Assembly: GCA_023386885.1 (NCBI GenBank)
Contig: JAEWIX010000064.1
Span: 62,001 to 126,000 of the forward strand
DNA: 64,000 nt
From: Pseudomonadota bacterium
GTDB taxonomy: Bacteria > Pseudomonadota > Alphaproteobacteria > Rhizobiales > Xanthobacteraceae
Direction: 5' to 3'
Position 1 is the first letter of the stretch, and each line of letters opens with the position of its first letter. The position numbers and the translations under genes are program-made. Below, piece after piece: positions 59,363 to 64,000 of the stretch. Below the pieces are notes generated by a model. That model did no database searches. It was not told where the DNA came from and saw only the letters and a list, made by a program, of their open reading frames with translations.

Positions 59363-60664
59363 TTGGCGGGCCGCGCAAATCACTACTTGTCATGCGGCGC
59401 CTTTTGGGGCGTCGCACTGCTCGCGGGCATCGCTCTCACATGCAATGTGACGGCGTCGTTCGCTGCGGGCGATGCAGCCGCGACACAACCTGTGGCTGCG
59501 GAGCCGTTCCCGATCGCTTCCGACGTTCGCTTGGCGGGCGACAGCAAGCAGACCCGATTCGTGCTCGATCTCGATCGCAAGATCGACCTGCGCGCCTTCG
59601 TGCTGGGCAATCCCGACCGCGTCGTCGTCGACATTCCGCAAGTGACATTCAAACTTCCCGACAATGTCGGCCATAAAGGGCGCGGCCTCATCAAGGCATT
59701 TCGCTACGGGCTGGTGATGCCGGGCGGATCGCGGCTGGTGTTCGATCTTTCGGGACCGGCGAAGATCGAGAAGGCCTATGTGCTGGATGCGGCGAACGGG
59801 CAGCCGCCGCGCTTGATCGTCGAACTGGCGGCAACCGATCGGGCGGCTTTCGTCAAATCCCTGGCCAAAGATGCGGCCGCCGACCAACACCCCGCCACTC
59901 CGCCGGCAACCGTTACGGCGGAAGCCTCCGCTGCGAGTGCCGAACCCGCGGACACCCGGCCCGTCGTGGTGATCGATCCGGGCCATGGCGGCATCGACAA
60001 CGGAACCCAAGCTGCGAGTGGTGAGACGGAGAAAGCCATCGTGCTCGCGTTCGGTCTCGCCCTGCGGGATCGAATCGCGGAAAGCGGCAAGTATCGCGTG
60101 GTGTTAACCCGCGACGACGATACATTCATTCCGCTTGGCGACCGGGTCAAAATCGCGCGCGGGCAGGATGCGGCCCTGTTCGTTTCGATTCACGCCGATG
60201 CCCTGCCGCGCCGCGAAGGCGATGCGCAGGGCGCCACGATCTACACGTTGTCGGATAAGGCGTCCGACGCCGAAGCGGAGCGGCTGGCGGAACTGGAAAA
60301 CAAGGCGGACGCCATCGGTGGCGTCAACCTCACCGAGGAACCGACCGAGGTCGCCGATATCCTGATCGATCTCGCGCAGCGGGAGACGCGAACCTTCTCA
60401 AGCCGATTTGCCCACACCTTGATGGGTGAAATGAAAAACACGATGCGGATGCACAAGCACCCGCTGAAATCCGCGGGCTTCAAGGTCCTGAAAGCACCCG
60501 ACGTGCCTTCAGCCCTGATCGAGCTCGGCTATGTCTCCAACAAGGACGATCTCAAACTGCTGACGTCCGAGAGTTGGCGTTCGCGCTCCGTGGCTGCGGT
60601 CGCCCAAGCTATCGATGCGTTCCTTGCCAAGCGGATCGTTTCGGTCGGCGCCAACAAGAACTAG
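59363..60664 (+). CDS. amiC: N-acetylmuramoyl-L-alanine amidase (AMIN plus Amidase_3)
   Basis: The 433-residue precursor has an N-terminal hydrophobic export segment (about 11-34). An AMIN domain at about 50-155 (ASDVRLAGDSKQTRFVLDLDRK; VVVDIPQVTFKLP) binds peptidoglycan or localises the enzyme to the septum. The Amidase_3 domain (about 198-425) has the zinc ligands in VVIDPGHGGIDNGT (His), ETEKAIVLAFGLALRD (Glu) and LFVSIHADALP (His), with ALIELGYVSNKDD (catalytic Glu) at the end. It cleaves the amide between muramic acid and L-Ala during cell separation. A TTG start is used because GGGA precedes it and the signal peptide starts there. It lies 279 bases upstream of mrcA. Confidence 0.94.
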   Translation: MAGRANHYLSCGAFWGVALLAGIALTCNVTASFAAGDAAATQPVAAEPFPIASDVRLAGDSKQTRFVLDLDRKIDLRAFVLGNPDRVVVDIPQVTFKLPDNVGHKGRGLIKAFRYGLVMPGGSRLVFDLSGPAKIEKAYVLDAANGQPPRLIVELAATDRAAFVKSLAKDAAADQHPATPPATVTAEASAASAEPADTRPVVVIDPGHGGIDNGTQAASGETEKAIVLAFGLALRDRIAESGKYRVVLTRDDDTFIPLGDRVKIARGQDAALFVSIHADALPRREGDAQGATIYTLSDKASDAEAERLAELENKADAIGGVNLTEEPTEVADILIDLAQRETRTFSSRFAHTLMGEMKNTMRMHKHPLKSAGFKVLKAPDVPSALIELGYVSNKDDLKLLTSESWRSRSVAAVAQAIDAFLAKRIVSVGANKN

Positions 60665-60943
60665 CGCAAACGTTGGCGCCACCGGCGGAGCGTCACGGAA
60701 CTGGTTTTCGGCGTGGGGAGACCACCTCCCAAAAAAACAACCCGCCGACCGGGCCGAGCCCTAGTTTGGACACAGCCTCGGCTCTATAGAAGCCGGATAG
60801 GTGCGACAGAATCGATCAGGGTGACTCTGGTCGATGTCGGGATTGCGGGACCAGCGGCTGCTTTTCCGCGAATTACCCGGCAATTTAGCGCTAAGCGTCC
60901 ACCGGAATGACCGGCGGGACAGGGTCGAAACGGATCGTCGAGA

Positions 60944-63436
60944 ATGCGTCTGCTGTTCCGCTTTATGGGGTTCCTGTTTGCTGCCGGTACCATCGTGTTC
61001 CTGGTTGGCGTTGCCGCTGCGGCCGGCCTGATCTGGCATTTCTCCAAGGATCTGCCGGACTATTCCCAGCTGCAGAACTACGAGCCGCCGGTGATGACGC
61101 GGGTTCACGCGTCGGACGGTTCGCTACTCGCGGAATATTCCAGGGAGCGGCGTCTCTATCTGCCGATCCAGGCTGTCCCCAAGCTGGTGATCAACGCCTT
61201 CCTCGCGGCCGAAGATAAGAACTTCTACGAGCACGGCGGCATCGACTATCCCGGCATGGCGCGCGCCGCGCTGCTCTACGTCCAGAACTACGGTTCGAAC
61301 CGGCGTCCGCAGGGTGCGTCGACCATCACCCAGCAGGTCGCCAAGAACTTCCTTCTGACCAACGAGGTATCCTTCACCCGCAAGATCAAGGAAGCCTTGC
61401 TGGCGATGCGAATCGAGAACACCTATTCGAAGGACAAGATTCTCGAGCTTTATCTCAACGAGATTTATCTCGGCCTCGGCGCTTATGGCATCGCCGCCGC
61501 GTCCCTGGTGTATTTCGACAAGTCGGTGAACGAACTGACCGTCGCGGAAGCCGCCTATCTCGCGGCGCTGCCGAAGGCGCCGTCCACCCTGCATCCGGTC
61601 AAGAACCGCGACCGTGCCATCGAGCGCCGCAACTACGTGATCGATCGCCTGCTGGAGAACGGCTGGATCAAGCAGGCCGACGCGGATGCTGCCCGCAAGT
61701 CGCCGCTGGCGGTGACCAGTCGCGCCAATGGCGCCCACACATTCGCCGGTGAATATTTCGCCGAGGAAGTGCGTCGCGACCTGTTCGAGCGTTACGGCGA
61801 AAAGAAGCTCTATGAAGGCGGCCTGTCGGTGCGCACCTCGCTCGATCCGAAACTGCAGGTCGAGGCACGCAAGACCATGGTCAAGGGCCTCGTCAACTAC
61901 GATGAGAAGCAGGGCTGGCGTGGGCCGGTGAGCAAGCTCGATATCTCCGGCGACTGGGGCGTGAAGCTTGCCGACGTCAAATCGCTGTCGGACATTTCGC
62001 CGTGGCGGATGGCCGTGGTGCTGGAAACGAGTGACCAGTCGGCGCGGATCGGATTCCAGCCGGGACGCGAACTCGGCGGTGCGGTGAGCAAGGGCCGGGA
62101 GACCGGCATCATCACGCTCGACGGCGTGAAGTGGGCGAAGGCCGCCTCCGGCCCGACGCGATTCAAGACCCCGACCAAAGTTTCGCAGGTGTTGTCGCCT
62201 GGCGACGTCATCTATGCCGATCCGCTGATCGACAAGGACGGCCACGTTACCGAAGGGCAGTACCGGCTGCGGCAATTGCCGGAAGTCTCCGGCGCCATGG
62301 TGGTGATGGATCCGTGGACCGGTCGCGTGCTGGCGATGGTCGGCGGCTTTTCGTTCGACCAGAGCCAGTTCAATCGCGCGACGCAGGCTTATCGGCAGCC
62401 CGGCTCGTCGTTCAAGCCGCTGGTGTACTCCTCGGCGCTCGACAACGGCTATACGCCATCGACCGTGGTGGTCGACGCGCCGATCGAGATCGATCAAGGG
62501 CAGGGTGGTGGCGTCTGGCGGCCGGAAAACTATTCGACCGGCAAGTATTATGGCCCGACCACCTTGCGCAACGCGCTGCAGCGCTCGCTGAACACGGTCA
62601 CGGTGCGGCTGGCGCAGGACATCGGCATGCCGCTGATCGGCGAATACGCCAAGCGCTTCGGCGTCTATGACGAACTGCCGAACTACCTGTCCTATGCGCT
62701 CGGTGCCGGCGAGACCACGGTGATGCGGATGGTCACCGCCTATTCGATGTTCGCCAACGGCGGCAAGCGGATCAAGGCCACGCTGATCGACCGTATTCAG
62801 GACCGTTACGGCCACACTATCTTCAAGCACGATCAGCGCGAGTGCCGCGGCTGCGACGCGCCGGGCGGCTGGAAAAATCAGCCCGAGCCGCAACTCGTTG
62901 ATCGCCGCGAGCAGGTGCTCGATCCGATGACCGCCTACCAGATCACCTCGATGATGGAAGGCGTTGTCCAACACGGCACCGCGACCGTAGTGCGCGAAGT
63001 GGGCAAGCCGATCGCCGGCAAGACCGGCACCACCAACGACGAGAAGGATGCGTGGTTCGTCGGCTTCTCGCCGGATCTCGTGGTTGGCATCTATATCGGC
63101 TACGACAAGCCGCGCAATCTGGGGCGTGGCGCGACCGGTGGCCATCTCGCCGCGCCAATCGCCAAGGACTTCCTCAAGCTGGCGCTTGCGGACAAGCCGG
63201 CGGTTCCCTTCAAGGTGCCGGCCGGCATCAAGCTCATCCGCGTCGATGCCAAGACCGGCATGCGCGCCGGACCCGGCGATGGCGGACGCACCATTCTCGA
63301 AGCCTTCAAGCCCGGCACGGCGCCGCCCGACAACTATTCGATCATCGGCGTTGCGGATGCGGACGGTCATGCCGTCGGCGTTTCGCCCGATGCGGACCGC
63401 GCGATCATCCGGCCCGGTACCGGCGGGCTTTACTGA
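60944..63436 (+). CDS. mrcA: Penicillin-binding protein 1A
   Basis: PBP1A builds peptidoglycan by both glycan polymerisation and cross-linking. The 830-residue protein has one N-terminal transmembrane helix (about 8-31). The GT51 domain (about 55-235) has AAEDKNFYEHGGIDYPGM (catalytic Glu) and GASTITQQVAKNFLL. An OB-like insert is followed by the transpeptidase domain with PGSSFKPLVYSSALDNG (SxxK, Ser as nucleophile), SLNTV (SxN), and GKTGTTNDEKDAWFVG (KTG). It ends in a Gly-rich tail. The order amiC-mrcA-prfB is typical of Rhizobiales. The start ATG precedes the transmembrane helix closely. It acts at the inner membrane facing the periplasm. Confidence 0.97.
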   Translation: MRLLFRFMGFLFAAGTIVFLVGVAAAAGLIWHFSKDLPDYSQLQNYEPPVMTRVHASDGSLLAEYSRERRLYLPIQAVPKLVINAFLAAEDKNFYEHGGIDYPGMARAALLYVQNYGSNRRPQGASTITQQVAKNFLLTNEVSFTRKIKEALLAMRIENTYSKDKILELYLNEIYLGLGAYGIAAASLVYFDKSVNELTVAEAAYLAALPKAPSTLHPVKNRDRAIERRNYVIDRLLENGWIKQADADAARKSPLAVTSRANGAHTFAGEYFAEEVRRDLFERYGEKKLYEGGLSVRTSLDPKLQVEARKTMVKGLVNYDEKQGWRGPVSKLDISGDWGVKLADVKSLSDISPWRMAVVLETSDQSARIGFQPGRELGGAVSKGRETGIITLDGVKWAKAASGPTRFKTPTKVSQVLSPGDVIYADPLIDKDGHVTEGQYRLRQLPEVSGAMVVMDPWTGRVLAMVGGFSFDQSQFNRATQAYRQPGSSFKPLVYSSALDNGYTPSTVVVDAPIEIDQGQGGGVWRPENYSTGKYYGPTTLRNALQRSLNTVTVRLAQDIGMPLIGEYAKRFGVYDELPNYLSYALGAGETTVMRMVTAYSMFANGGKRIKATLIDRIQDRYGHTIFKHDQRECRGCDAPGGWKNQPEPQLVDRREQVLDPMTAYQITSMMEGVVQHGTATVVREVGKPIAGKTGTTNDEKDAWFVGFSPDLVVGIYIGYDKPRNLGRGATGGHLAAPIAKDFLKLALADKPAVPFKVPAGIKLIRVDAKTGMRAGPGDGGRTILEAFKPGTAPPDNYSIIGVADADGHAVGVSPDADRAIIRPGTGGLY

Positions 63437-63511
63437 TTGCGTTCGACGGCGTTCGTCGCTACATCCCGCCACATCATTGATTTGCGAACCTGCCTCGCGA
63501 CCGGAAAGATC

Positions 63512-64000
63512 ATGCGCGCTGAAATCGAAAGACTTGTCGAAGAGATCAAGCAGTCGGTCGGGCTGCTGAGGAGGCATCTTTGACGTCGATGCATCGACGG
63601 CACGACTGGCGGAGCTGAACCAGCTCGCTGAAGATCCCAAGCTCTGGGACGATCCCCAAAAAGCACAGAGGCTGATGCAGGAGCGCACCTCTCTGGAGGA
63701 CGCGCTCACCGGCATCGGCAAGGTCGAGCGCGAACTCGACGACAACGTCGAGATGATCGCGCTGGGCGAAGCCGAAAGCGACGACGGCATCGTTGCCGAG
63801 GCGGAAACCGCGCTCAAGCACCTGAAGAAAGAGGTCGCGCGTCGCGAACTCGAAGCGCTGCTGTCGGGCGAAGCCGACAAGTTCAACACCTATCTCGAAG
63901 TCCATGCCGGCGCGGGCGGCACCGAGAGCCAGGACTGGGCTTCGATGCTGCTGCGGATGTATACGCGCTGGGCCGAAAAGCACGGCTTCAAGATCGAGTA
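63512..64000 (+). CDS. prfB: Peptide chain release factor 2, 5' part, with programmed +1 frameshift (runs off window)
   Basis: RF2 releases peptides at UGA and UAA codons. The short first reading frame (ATG at 63512, 23 codons, MRAEIERLVEEIKQSVGLL...) ends in an in-frame UGA at 63581-63583. A +1 slip resumes at GAC (63582) and gives DVDASTARLAELNQLAEDPKLW, and later the RF2 sequence YLEVHAGAGGTESQDWASMLLRMY. So the coding sequence is join(63512..63580, 63582..>64000). The site CTT-TGA-C with AGGAGG just before it is the classical RF2 autoregulatory signal. The ATG follows GGAAAGATC. Only about 160 of roughly 370 codons are inside the window. Confidence 0.95.
63569..63584 (+). promoter_or_regulatory. 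RF2 programmed frameshift signal
   Basis: AGGAGG (63569-63574), three bases, then CTT-TGA-C (63578-63584). The internal Shine-Dalgarno-like sequence pulls the ribosome into the +1 frame at the slippery CTT when RF2 is scarce, so RF2 controls its own synthesis. Position, spacing and the stop codon UGA all agree with the known signal. Confidence 0.95.

Noticed and set aside
63512..63583. prfB as a pseudogene broken by a frameshift
   Set aside because: The stop is UGA in the exact CTT-TGA-C context with AGGAGG upstream, and the frame continues as normal RF2 after a +1 slip. This is programmed recoding.
61124..63889. A 921-codon open frame on the minus strand across mrcA and prfB
   Set aside because: It is the shadow of PBP1A and RF2, both with complete motifs on the plus strand; no domain is visible.
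1..64000. CRISPR arrays, tRNA and rRNA genes, prophage or integrase genes
   Set aside because: Reading both strands I found no regularly spaced repeats, no tRNA-like cloverleaf with a convincing anticodon arm, no rRNA segments and no integrase or phage structural genes. A dedicated scan (tRNAscan-SE, CRISPR finder) was not possible.

Overview
The window looks like a chromosomal segment from an alphaproteobacterium of the Rhizobiales, most likely the Bradyrhizobium/Rhodopseudomonas/Afipia/Nitrobacter group (Nitrobacteraceae). The evidence is high G+C coding DNA with strong third-position bias, a B12-dependent class II ribonucleotide reductase, an NDUFA12-type complex I accessory subunit, a BA14K-like protein, an RNase E whose S1 domain is split by a long acidic insert, an AspRS with the residues of the non-discriminating type, HWE/HisKA_2 signalling, and palindromic intergenic repeats of the kind common in this family. 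Genus is an inference. I recognise no rRNA, tRNA, CRISPR array or intact insertion sequence.

Region 1 (1-17.9 kb) is mostly housekeeping: the 3' part of ppk, then ppx, rnd, aspS and a malic enzyme (maeB). After these come a DoxX protein, a reductase of the dihydrofolate reductase fold, a polysaccharide deacetylase, an L,D-transpeptidase, creA, a LysR regulator divergent from a flavin oxidase, three very small proteins and an M20 peptidase. Region 2 (18-31.3 kb) is accessory metabolism and regulation: a LuxR-type regulator, a thioesterase, a GNAT acetyltransferase, a run of small unknown genes, a quinol-monooxygenase-like protein, an SDR, the divergent pobR/pobA pair for 4-hydroxybenzoate, a hydrolase, a tandem GrlR-like protein, a DMT transporter, a PsiF-repeat protein, a YghU-type GST, a methyltransferase and a small secreted protein.

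Region 3 (31.3-39.9 kb) holds the most unusual locus. A remnant of a fatty-acid desaturase is followed by a visibly AT-rich gene (31637-32851) coding for a 404-residue protein with the acidic residues of a PIN-like nuclease. That gene starts 19 nt beyond the nrdJ terminator. nrdJ itself has a long untranslated leader, and two tandem DMT transporters and a glycine-rich BA14K-like protein follow.

Region 4 (40.1-55.4 kb) contains the conserved block NDUFA12 / DUF2155 / aat / accC / accB / aroQ / dsbA-like / M48 protease / aminotransferase. It is interrupted by a DJ-1/GlxA-esterase-SDR group and by a three-gene signalling operon (CHASE3 histidine kinase, single-domain receiver, receiver-HWE kinase) whose genes overlap by ATGA. 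Region 5 (55.5-64 kb) is rne, amiC, mrcA and prfB, the last with a canonical +1 programmed frameshift; prfB runs off the right edge.

The genes cover polyphosphate turnover (ppk/ppx), RNA processing (rnd, rne), translation (aspS, aat, prfB), fatty-acid synthesis initiation (accBC), the shikimate pathway (aroQ), envelope construction and quality control (L,D-transpeptidase, amiC, mrcA, M48 protease, DsbA-like protein), dNTP synthesis (nrdJ) and aromatic catabolism (pobA).
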